From Acinetobacter zhairuonensis (GTDB lineage Bacteria; Pseudomonadota; Gammaproteobacteria; Pseudomonadales; Moraxellaceae): a stretch of 39,676 bases of DNA. The DNA lies in NCBI RefSeq assembly GCF_022601715.1, contig NZ_JAKVIM010000029.1:1-39676 (forward strand), given 5' to 3'. Position numbers and translations under genes: made by a program. Below, piece by piece: positions 9,108 through 15,302 of the stretch (position 1 is its first letter; every line of letters begins with the position of its first letter). The notes beneath the pieces are model-generated. The model was given only the letters and a program-made list of their open reading frames with translations. It made no database searches and was not told where the DNA came from.

Positions 9108-9296
9108 TTATTTATTTAGATCGTTTAGTCTGTTTTGTATGTACGTGATGACATCATACTGTCCAAGCTTGAAGGCTGTGTCATATTGATTGTCTTTGTT
9201 GAAGAGTGTCTGCTCTCCAAACTGTTTGATTAAATCGTTATAGACTTCTAAGCCTTCTCCACTACTGAACACTCGCTTATAGATTTCACTGTTCAA
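9108..9296 (-). CDS. Small Bbp19-like protein between portal and scaffold
   Basis: A 62-residue protein (MNSEIYKRVFSSGEGLEVYN at the start) with a pattern like the Bbp19 family: a K-R-V-F-x-x-x-x-G-L-x-V-Y-x-D-L segment, then a K-L-G-Q-Y-D-V-I-T-Y-I segment. In BPP-1-type and related podoviruses this small gene of unknown function sits beside the portal gene. It overlaps the end of the portal gene by 11 bp, so translation is coupled. The family match is by eye. Confidence 0.65.
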   Translation of the reverse strand: MNSEIYKRVFSSGEGLEVYNDLIKQFGEQTLFNKDNQYDTAFKLGQYDVITYIQNRLNDLNK

Positions 9297-10959
9297 TGAA
9301 TGCTCCTAACTGGTCAGGTGTCATGTTCTTGGCTTGATCTTTGACTACATCCATTGCTGTCTGTCCCATGCCTTGCATCATGCTTTGTTGTTGCTGCTGT
9401 TGTTGTAAGGCTTGCGCTTGTTCTTGTTTAGCCTGTCTCAATTGCATGATTTCTTCTTCCGTTCTGAAAACAGAAGGTGGAACATTTAATCCATCTGCCA
9501 CCACTTGAACTGCATTGTCGAAGTTAAAGTTATCGAGAATGGTATGATCAAGTTGTGCCATTTCTCCTACATTCAACATCAATTGCTGTACTGCTGTGAC
9601 ATGCTCTAGTTTTTGAGCTGAAGCCAGTGGATTAACAAAGGTAAAGTTAATACGAGATGCTTGTAATAGTTCTTCAGGAGGAGGAGGGAGTACACCTGAT
9701 CTCAGTGATAAGCCCCATACTCTTTCTAGTAAGCCTGTTAGATATTCGGCTTGCATACGTCCATAGAGTGAGCCTAGTTGTTGACGTTGTATCTGTACTC
9801 TTGCATGAACTTCTGTAGCAGTAAGCGGAGATTGATCAGGACTGGTGAGCTGATCTGACATTAAAGTCTTTCTAATCTTCTGTTGATAATGAGTTAGGTA
9901 TTCAAGTCCTAGAGCTGCTGCATTACCTGTATCCAAACGCTTGATTGCATCAACTGAGTTCACCGCTATGATTGCATTCGGTCTAATGCGTAAGGTATTA
10001 GGATTCACTACACCATCATGTAAAGCTGACCATAAGCCACCAATATTGAGTTCTGCTGCTTGTAGTGACATTCTCGCAATCTGATTGGCTGTCTTGGCAT
10101 CGGGTAATGCATGAGACATGAGTCCAATTCCATAATGTGAATCAGGGATCTTCTTAAATCTTGCGACCACACATGGCAGTTCTTCAAAGCCACTTTCTCT
10201 GAGTATATGTTTCGCTTGTACTTCAATGGTGACTGAAGCAAAGGGCATAGCTGTTGCTATACGTTGTCCTTGTTCACCTTTGACCTGTTGTTTATCTCTA
10301 GGGAAGATGGCTTGTACTAATGTGAACTTTTGATCAGGGTTCTTGTCGATTGCTCTTTTTACTTTGTCAGAGACTTGGTTTATTCCAAACTCAGAAACGA
10401 TTTGTTCTGCTGTTAATTCAAACTCACGGTATACCGTATCTATCAGTCCATTGGCTCTTTGCGAACTGACATAACAGCTTCCAATATTCCAAACATTAAA
10501 TACAAAGCCACCTTTATCTTTGAGTGTGTCGATGTATAAGACAGCCCATCCAGCCACAACCAGGTCAGTGATATAGTCGCTGATCTCGCTATCGAAGTTA
10601 GAGCTATGGATATTTCTAAACATGAAATCAGAAACAGTGTCTAACCATTTCTCGCCTTCAGTCATGTTCTCAGGTACATCTAAGCCACTGGGTACACTCT
10701 TAAACCATTTGGTTGTTGGATTGGTTGTTCCACTAATAATAGAGCTAACAAGAAGGTTAATGGCTTCTACAGAAGTGGAGTCATAGAGTTCTTTTCTTGC
10801 TGTTGAGCGTTCACTTTCTAATGCTGATTGAGAGACATCTGTCCAGGATTGTTGACGTTCAGGACTGCCATATTTAAAACAATCTCGCCAATGGCTTTCG
10901 TGTTTAATTCGTTCCGATTTGAGTTGAGATAAACGCTTGAGGATTCTATTCGCGTCCAT
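9286..10959 (-). CDS. Portal / head-to-tail connector protein (T7 gp8-like)
   Basis: A 557-residue protein, close to T7 gp8 (536). It begins MDANRILKRLSQLKSERIKH and continues into W-R-D-C-F-K-Y-G-S-P, the usual start of head-tail connectors of T7-type podoviruses. It has the expected long helical core, an L-T-S-P-D-Q-S-P-L-T-A-T-E-V segment (about residues 371-384), and a Gln-rich C-terminal run (about 515-530). The portal would form the dodecameric ring for DNA entry and exit. It begins 7 bp after the stop of the small upstream gene. Confidence 0.92.
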   Translation of the reverse strand: MDANRILKRLSQLKSERIKHESHWRDCFKYGSPERQQSWTDVSQSALESERSTARKELYDSTSVEAINLLVSSIISGTTNPTTKWFKSVPSGLDVPENMTEGEKWLDTVSDFMFRNIHSSNFDSEISDYITDLVVAGWAVLYIDTLKDKGGFVFNVWNIGSCYVSSQRANGLIDTVYREFELTAEQIVSEFGINQVSDKVKRAIDKNPDQKFTLVQAIFPRDKQQVKGEQGQRIATAMPFASVTIEVQAKHILRESGFEELPCVVARFKKIPDSHYGIGLMSHALPDAKTANQIARMSLQAAELNIGGLWSALHDGVVNPNTLRIRPNAIIAVNSVDAIKRLDTGNAAALGLEYLTHYQQKIRKTLMSDQLTSPDQSPLTATEVHARVQIQRQQLGSLYGRMQAEYLTGLLERVWGLSLRSGVLPPPPEELLQASRINFTFVNPLASAQKLEHVTAVQQLMLNVGEMAQLDHTILDNFNFDNAVQVVADGLNVPPSVFRTEEEIMQLRQAKQEQAQALQQQQQQQSMMQGMGQTAMDVVKDQAKNMTPDQLGAFIEQ

Positions 10960-10965
10960 CTAGGT

Positions 10966-11151
10966 TTAGGTTCCTGTATTGGTCTTGGATAGGGCAGTTT
11001 GTCCTTCAATTAAACTTCCCAATGCTGTTGATTGTTTGTTCTTGCGTCTCACGGCTGAGTTTTCATTTGCTTCGATTTGAGCTAACTCTTTTGCCTTTCT
11101 TTCGATCTCTTCAGGAGATTCTTGTTGAACGACTTTTGGTTTACTTGCCAA
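10966..11151 (-). CDS. Small pre-portal protein (T7 gp7.3 position)
   Basis: A 61-residue basic/acidic helical protein if translation begins at TTG 11151-11149, which has AGGA nine to ten bases upstream. The frame is open further upstream to a GTG at 11214, but that 5' part codes a low-quality segment and has no ribosome site. The body is rich in Glu and Lys, then R-R-K-N-K-Q-S-T-A-L-G-S-L-I. It lies directly before the portal gene, where T7 has gp7.3, a tail adaptor. Function is inferred only from position. Confidence 0.6.
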   Translation of the reverse strand: MASKPKVVQQESPEEIERKAKELAQIEANENSAVRRKNKQSTALGSLIEGQTALSKTNTGT

Positions 11152-11468
11152 TGTATTGCTTCCTGTTGTTGTTATTGTTCTGATTTGATGCTGTTGCAAA
11201 ATGCGCGCGCACACGCATACGCACGTAGGTATATAGTTGTTGTATTCGGTTTATATACTGCCTTTGATTCATCACTTGTTACTGGTGATGTTCTGATTTG
11301 ATTCTTTGATGAGTGACGACTCAAAGTCAGTGACAATTCAAAAGCGTTATGAGCTTTAAGGTTCTATGCAGTCTTTTCTTTAGTTCTTGTTATTGTTGTA
11401 CTGTAGTCATAAGTTCATAAGAGGTTGAATAGTCTCTTTTTTATAATGTTTTAATTGTATTATTATAA

Positions 11469-11497
11469 TTATTTATAGTTGTTATTATAGTTGTATA
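11469..11497 (-). promoter_or_regulatory. Two overlapping late-motif copies (E1, E2) before the portal operon
   Basis: Minus-strand TATACAACTATAATAAC (11497-11481) and ATAACAACTATAAATAA (11485-11469) share the core ACAACTATAA spaced about 12 bp apart. They face the pre-portal/portal operon but lie some 320 bp upstream of it. Confidence 0.5.
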
Positions 11498-11665
11498 AAT
11501 AAGATTAAAAAGAAAAGCCAAACTAGAAAGAGAAAAACTAGATTGACTTAATAGGGGATCAAATAGCCTACCTAGATAAGCTATAAGTGAATTGGATAAT
11601 AAAGGAAATATATAAATGACTTGCTTAGTTTGTATTCTATTCAGCCTAAGCTACTGAAATAATAA

Positions 11666-11681
11666 TGTGAACTATATCACA
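11666..11681. promoter_or_regulatory. CRP/Vfr-type palindrome upstream of the early gene
   Basis: TGTGA-N6-TCACA (TGTGAACTATATCACA) matches the CRP/Vfr half-site consensus exactly. It lies about 95 bp upstream of the rightward gene at 11776. Function is inferred from the match only. Confidence 0.5.
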
Positions 11682-11775
11682 CTTTTTATATTTTGTCAAT
11701 ATGTAGTGTTCTATCTTGTCATTTAGCACTACATATAGTAGTTTAATAGTGTTGCTTTAGATTTAAAGGAATTAT

Positions 11776-12129
11776 ATGACATCGTTATCTGATGCCTACA
11801 GTGCTTCTTTTGTTCAAAAACTAGCAAATGCTGCAATGTCTATTGATACGAGATTGCAACAGGCTATGGAAGTAATAGATCAAATTACATATCTAGTAAA
11901 ACAGTTAGGACGTCCATACGCTTTAACTCGCCTTTCTTTTCGCAAGATAAGAGAAGCTATACGATTAATGTTTTGTATTTGGTACAAAATAGTACATATC
12001 TTGATTGTTGAACGTAATAAAACCCTAACTAATGCTCAACTTAATACAATAAACAAAAGTTTACCAATAATTAAATTGCTAACCATTCGTAGCATTTCCA
12101 TTCAAAAAGATCTCTCTATCTCTGCTTAA
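11776..12129 (+). CDS. Hypothetical early protein
   Basis: A 117-residue protein that I do not recognise. It starts at ATG behind an AAAGGA site. The first 45 residues are helical (K-L-A-N-A-A-M-S-I-D-T-R-L-Q-Q-A-M-E). The rest is basic and moderately hydrophobic (L-M-F-C-I-W-Y-K-I-V-H-I-L-I-V at about residues 73-87), perhaps a membrane-associated helix. It is the first gene read rightward from the divergent control region and is followed by a second small gene on the same strand. The CRP-like site and inverted repeat upstream suggest regulated expression. Confidence 0.6.
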   Translation: MTSLSDAYSASFVQKLANAAMSIDTRLQQAMEVIDQITYLVKQLGRPYALTRLSFRKIREAIRLMFCIWYKIVHILIVERNKTLTNAQLNTINKSLPIIKLLTIRSISIQKDLSISA

Positions 12130-12236
12130 AGGCACCTCTCAAATGACCCAACTACATAATTCTGTACGTTTGGGACACATTATTGTTAGCTCTCATTCGT
12201 ACAGCCAAGATTCAACTCTTATCGGAGTTTATAAAA

Positions 12237-12442
12237 TGGCTCGAAGAAAAAATAACAGTAATGCGAAAAAATTGAGAAATCAAAAGACAGCTAAACCTTC
12301 ACCAATTGATCTAGAGATTGAAAAAATAAGATCTCGTACAACAATCATTCAAGGTTTAATTAACTTCTTTTCAGTTTTAACTATGGAAATTGTTAGGCTA
12401 TTTATTGCTTACCAAGATTTCATCTTGCAGCTCTTCAGTTAA
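12237..12442 (+). CDS. Small basic hypothetical protein with C-terminal hydrophobic helix
   Basis: A 67-residue protein from ATG 12237, with GGAG nine bases upstream. The N-terminus is strongly basic (MARRKNNSNAKKLRNQKTAK) and the C-terminus is hydrophobic (about residues 38-67). This could be a tail-anchored or small membrane protein. The frame is open from another ATG at 12143, behind AAGG and 13 bp after the preceding stop, so a 99-residue form is possible. Its 3' end overlaps the convergent endonuclease gene by 45 bp. No family recognised. Confidence 0.5.
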
Positions 12443-12757
12443 ATTTGAATAGCATTCTGTTTTAGAACCATTGAACGCAATGGATGGGGTATAAGAATAG
12501 TGCTCCATCTGTTGCTTATATTTGACTTCCAAGTCATAGATAGCTTCAGGATCGTCAGGATATTCATAGAGGATCTGCCATGAGTAAGGCATTGCTTTGA
12601 CTGTGCCGTATCGAGTTAGGATATGGTTTACGCTGATCCCGATCTTGTAGAACTGTTCTTCTTTATCCCAGCACTTCAGGACGTAGAAGATTGCTTGTCC
12701 ACCGTTCTTAGTGGCTTGGTCAATGAAAGATTGTTTCTTGCATCCTTTGATTTTCAT
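12398..12757 (-). CDS. GIY-YIG / T5orf172-like endonuclease
   Basis: A 119-residue protein with a degenerate GIY-YIG pattern. A-I-F-Y-V-L-K (about residues 18-24) is followed after about 11 residues by F-Y-K-I-G-I-S (36-42), an Arg at about 49, and an acidic residue in F-N-G-S-K-T-E-C-Y. This spacing resembles small phage-encoded nucleases of the T5orf172/Mug113 group, which cut DNA or act as homing endonucleases. It stands alone on the minus strand among small early genes, with its start facing the small plus-strand gene at 12812. The catalytic role is inferred by pattern only. Confidence 0.65.
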   Translation of the reverse strand: MKIKGCKKQSFIDQATKNGGQAIFYVLKCWDKEEQFYKIGISVNHILTRYGTVKAMPYSWQILYEYPDDPEAIYDLEVKYKQQMEHYSYTPSIAFNGSKTECYSNLTEELQDEILVSNK

Positions 12758-12811
12758 TTTTATGATTCTTAATAAGAGGTTTTATTTTTTATTGTTGAAG
12801 AGGGTCGTGAT

Positions 12812-12940
12812 ATGACTGAAGATGAAGAACTCATTCTATTGGCTGAACAAGCTCAACATGAAGAGACGATAACTGTAACGATTGAAGAGTTAAGAGCTGA
12901 AATTCAGAAGAAATTAGATCAAGGAAAAACAAAAGAATAG
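12812..12940 (+). CDS. Small acidic hypothetical protein
   Basis: A 42-residue open frame (starting MTEDEELILLAEQAQHEETI and ending in KKLDQGKTKE). It starts at ATG with GAGGG eight bases upstream. It is strongly acidic and predicted helical. It is short enough to be missed by length filters, but the ribosome site and composition support it. It lies in the gap between the divergent endonuclease gene and the end of higA. Function unknown; small acidic phage proteins often act as inhibitors or DNA mimics, but nothing here proves that. Confidence 0.5.
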   Translation: MTEDEELILLAEQAQHEETITVTIEELRAEIQKKLDQGKTKE

Positions 12941-12964
12941 CCCCCAATCTGAGAGCTATTTTGT

Positions 12965-13279
12965 TTAAGCAAGATGTTCACGTACAAATTGAGGATCAAG
13001 AATAAACAGTTTAATCAATGATTGTGCTGCACCTGAAGGTCTTCTTTTACCTTGTTCCCAAGACTCTAAAGTACGTTTAGAAATGCCTAAGATTTTGGCA
13101 AATTGATCTTGAGTGAGTTCAGACTTTCTTCGTGCTAGGGCAACATCTGTTTCAGTAATTACTGTTCTTCTTGCTGCATTATTAGCAAGCATTTGTTTAA
13201 CGCCTTCTAACAACTCAAAATTTAAGTCTCGCTTTGCTTCATGAGCTTCAAGTTCTTTGTCACTTAGTAAACGACTCAT
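12965..13279 (-). CDS. higA: HigA-type antitoxin, XRE helix-turn-helix
   Basis: A 104-residue protein with a helix-turn-helix of the XRE type at about residues 47-92, visible as L-T-Q-D-Q-F-A-K-I-L-G-I-S-K-R-T-L-E-S-W-E-Q-G-K-R-R-P-S-G. This is the classic sequence of HigA/NadS-like antitoxins that bind their own operator and neutralise the toxin. It overlaps the upstream toxin gene by 4 bp, giving the toxin-first order typical of higBA. In this replicon it would act in plasmid addiction (post-segregational killing) and perhaps in exclusion of other phages. Confidence 0.9.
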   Translation of the reverse strand: MSRLLSDKELEAHEAKRDLNFELLEGVKQMLANNAARRTVITETDVALARRKSELTQDQFAKILGISKRTLESWEQGKRRPSGAAQSLIKLFILDPQFVREHLA

Positions 13280-13584
13280 TTCAGTAACTCCGCTAATTGT
13301 CTAAGTGTCTTTTTTTCAAGTTGAGTAATCGTGTCTTTACTATATAAGGTCAATAACCAGATCTCACCGTTTGGCAAACGATTATAGTAAATTACTCGAA
13401 CACCGCCTTGTTTACCTTTTCCTTTACCACCCCATCGAATTTTACGAACACCGCCTGTATGAGGTTCTACATCTCCTGCTGTTGGGTTTTCTGCAATGAA
13501 GATCTTAAAATCAGTGTATTGCTCTTCAGTCCAATAGTGAGGGTATTCATGGGTAAAAAAAGTAGTTTCACAGATGGTATACAT
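13276..13584 (-). CDS. higB: HigB-type RelE/ParE-superfamily toxin
   Basis: A 102-residue protein with the RelE-superfamily pattern. G-G-V-R-K-I-R-W at about residues 44-51 is followed by G-K-G-K-Q-G-G-V-R-V-I-Y-Y at about 55-67 and then L-L-T-L-Y-S-K at about 77-83. Members such as HigB2 are ribosome-dependent mRNA interferases. The toxin precedes and overlaps the antitoxin, and two direct-repeat operators flank the likely -10 region upstream. Length and residues are intact, so the pair is probably active. Confidence 0.9.
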   Translation of the reverse strand: MYTICETTFFTHEYPHYWTEEQYTDFKIFIAENPTAGDVEPHTGGVRKIRWGGKGKGKQGGVRVIYYNRLPNGEIWLLTLYSKDTITQLEKKTLRQLAELLK

Positions 13585-13597
13585 TCAGCACCTAAAA

Positions 13598-13635
13598 CTA
13601 CTTTGTCGTAGTTAATTATATACTACTTTGTCGTA
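13598..13635 (-). promoter_or_regulatory. higBA promoter/operator with two 13-bp direct repeats
   Basis: CTACTTTGTCGTA occurs at 13598-13610 and again at 13623-13635 (plus-strand reading), 25 bp apart, so on nearly the same face of the helix. A TATAAT-like element lies between them on the minus strand. They sit 14-51 bp upstream of higB, as expected for HigA autorepression sites. The distal repeat overlaps the end of the gene upstream. Confidence 0.7.
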
Positions 13636-13967
13636 TTTTCAACTGCTGCTTGATCAATCTTTTTCTTGGAACGTCTAGGCTTCTTTTTAGGTTGTAGCTC
13701 AAATTTAACTTGTTCAAGGCTAGATCGTGGGTTCAGAAGAGACTGAATCACTTCATTGGCTTGTAGGGCATTCGACAAACTAGATTGTAGGAGTTGAATA
13801 CTGAATTGTTCAGGAGCTTTGAAATAGTCAGAAGCGAGATAGTAGGGGATAGCTGGTGACTGCAAGATAAGATCGAGTTTGGTACGATCAGGATAGTCAG
13901 GATTCATTGTGTGGTATGTGGTATATACTAATTTGTCAGCCTGATAGATTTGATAAATGGAATACAT
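13623..13967 (-). CDS. Hypothetical protein with basic C-terminus
   Basis: A 114-residue protein beginning MYSIYQIYQADKLVYTTYHT. The N-terminal two thirds are mixed and possibly globular. The C-terminus has a strongly basic cluster (P-K-K-K-P-R-R-S-K-K-K at about residues 94-104) that could bind nucleic acid. It ends within the higBA operator region, and its own upstream region carries a perfect 9-bp palindrome at 14018-14036. I do not recognise a family. Confidence 0.55.
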   Translation of the reverse strand: MYSIYQIYQADKLVYTTYHTMNPDYPDRTKLDLILQSPAIPYYLASDYFKAPEQFSIQLLQSSLSNALQANEVIQSLLNPRSSLEQVKFELQPKKKPRRSKKKIDQAAVENTTK

Positions 13968-14017
13968 GGATTCACTGTAAATTTAAGGTTTTATTATTAA
14001 TTCTTGTTATGGTCTAA

Positions 14018-14036
14018 CTATAACTAATAGTTATAG
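14018..14036. promoter_or_regulatory. Perfect 19-bp palindrome upstream of 13967 gene
   Basis: CTATAACTA, one central A, then TAGTTATAG. It lies 50-69 bp upstream of the minus-strand gene that starts at 13967. It is a plausible operator for a dimeric repressor and shares the CTATAA core with the late motif. Confidence 0.5.
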
Positions 14037-14447
14037 AAAACAATTAATCATATCAAAATTTTTTATATTTGTCAACCATTCATAAATTATAGTGATATAA
14101 GCCTATATGCTACATAGGCTATTTATTATCTTTTATCTCCGAAAAATTATACAAAACAATAAATCATACGACCAGATTGTATCTTTCTTCTTCTAGAGCT
14201 TTCATACCCATCTAAGGATGGATATTTCAATCTCTTCGAGTTTTTAGAATACCTACCCTGTTAAACAGTATCTTTCTTTTTTAGTATCTTAAAAAACAAT
14301 CTGTGGAGCAGTCAGTTCATGGTATGGCTGGATAAGTACGGAGTACGAAAGACAGATCATAGCTTGAATACTGACTGTTAATGGTTAGCTCTATACGACT
14401 GATAAGGAGTATAGAAGGTAAGCATGTTACTTGTTCTAAAGATTAAG

Positions 14448-14464
14448 AATACAACTACAAACTA
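14448..14464 (+). promoter_or_regulatory. Possible rightward copy of the late motif
   Basis: AATACAACTACAAACTA on the plus strand matches the first ten bases of AATACAACTATAAATAG and 13 of 17 overall. It is the only rightward copy I found and lies in noncoding DNA ahead of the replication genes. It is a weak call. Confidence 0.3.
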
Positions 14465-14874
14465 AATGGTAGGTTAGGGTGAATGAGTACCAATGCTCCT
14501 TAGAGCGTTCTGTATGAATGATAAGAAAAGAGAAGGTTTAATAATTAAATGAATCGAATGTTCCTTAGAACATAAAGATGAATGATGGTTAAAAGTAAAA
14601 AAGATATGAGAACGACTGTTAAGGAGTTCGATATATCGTTAAAAGTATGATTAAGCTGTTTTCTAAAATTCTCTTTTTTTATTTATATTTATCATAAACT
14701 TAGATAATATTAAATTATAAGCTATATACGATATTTTAGACTTCCTGTTTTTTCATTCTTTATAATACGATTTTGTAAAAAAAAAAAGAAAATAATTGTC
14801 TAATTTATTGAAAACACAATATAAATAGCAGATATTTTCATAAAAACAAAAAAAAGGAAAAAGGAATTCAAATT

Positions 14875-14883
14875 TGTGGATAA
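14875..14883 (-). other. DnaA box in the origin candidate
   Basis: The plus strand reads TGTGGATAA, the exact complement of the DnaA consensus TTATCCACA. It follows a very A-rich stretch and precedes a long palindrome by about 28 bp. A single perfect box can occur by chance, but this location beside A/T-rich DNA and the helicase gene supports a replication role. Confidence 0.6.
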
Positions 14884-14910
14884 GTTGTTTTAGCTCGAAA
14901 CTTTCTGAGC

Positions 14911-14940
14911 GTATATCTGTGTGTAAACACACAGATATGC
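14911..14940. repeat. Long near-perfect palindrome with TAAA centre
   Basis: An 11-bp perfect arm (ATATCTGTGTG) pairs with CACACAGATAT across a TAAA spacer. It is extended by a G-T wobble and a G-C pair to 13 bp. There is no T-run, so it is not a standard terminator. In this context it may be a single-strand initiation hairpin or the binding site of a replication or control protein. Confidence 0.75.
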
Positions 14941-15185
14941 CGAAGAATAGTTTGAGCAAACAAACGACTATAGAGATTTGCCATCAAATGATAATTACAG
15001 AGTGCGTTAGTTCTTATGAATTAATACTGGTTAATTCTTCTAAGACAATATTTTCCTTTTTTTGTCTTAAATTAACTTTTCTAATCCAATTTTGTAAAAT
15101 AAAAAAGATTAATAAAAAAAAGGAAAATACAGTTTAATCATGTGATTAGCTCAATTTTAAGTGTCGATTTTGTAAAAATAAAAAG

Positions 15186-15214
15186 TTGACATTACTTTTT
15201 TTATTTAATATAAT
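15186..15214 (+). promoter_or_regulatory. Consensus sigma-70 promoter for the helicase gene
   Basis: TTGACA at 15186-15191 and TATAAT at 15209-15214 are separated by exactly 17 bp, a perfect match to the consensus. The expected start near 15221 leaves a leader of about 80 nt before the helicase ATG. Such strength suggests constitutive or repressor-controlled expression by host polymerase. Confidence 0.85.
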
Positions 15215-15302
15215 CTTCTGTACAGGATAGGAGTGTCCTTTAATTACTCCAGCAATATACAAATGACACAAAGAACTAAGACCTACTTAGGTATTCCCTA
15301 TA

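Larger units (their letters stand above)
11152..11775. other. Divergent intergenic region between late and early blocks
   Basis: About 620 bp without a supported gene. It holds a 27-base alternating purine-pyrimidine tract (11201-11227) and hairpins around 11270-11330 (CATCAC/GTGATG; CTTTGA..GAGT/ACTCAAAG). It also holds two late-motif copies facing left (11469-11497), a CRP-type palindrome (11666-11681) and a 9-bp inverted repeat TATGTAGTG / CACTACATA (11700-11708 and 11727-11735) before the rightward early gene. It looks like a divergent control region. Confidence 0.6.
13968..15302. other. 1.3-kb noncoding region, candidate replication origin and/or structured RNA
   Basis: No convincing gene is present. 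The region holds a palindrome at 14018-14036 (CTATAACTA-A-TAGTTATAG), a hairpin at 14100-14120 (AGCCTAT/ATAGGCT), and three small hairpins with a CTTA/TAAG loop (14204-14225, 14492-14509, 14558-14573). ACGACTGWTAAGGAGT occurs twice (14395-14410, 14612-14627). An A/T-rich stretch at 14640-14870 leads to a perfect DnaA box (14875-14883), a 30-bp near-palindrome (14911-14940) and three ATTTTGTAAAA repeats (about 14770, 15089, 15167). A consensus promoter for the helicase lies at its right end. This resembles a plasmid origin; function is inferred. Confidence 0.6.

Noticed and set aside
14100..14700. CRISPR-like array
   Set aside because: The repeats are few, imperfect, unequally spaced and partly inverted, and no cas genes are present.
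14874..15137. An 87-residue plus-strand open frame (TTG start) and a 68-residue minus-strand frame (14753-14959) in the origin region
   Set aside because: They overlap each other, a DnaA box and a long palindrome, lack ribosome sites and have low-complexity A/T-driven composition.
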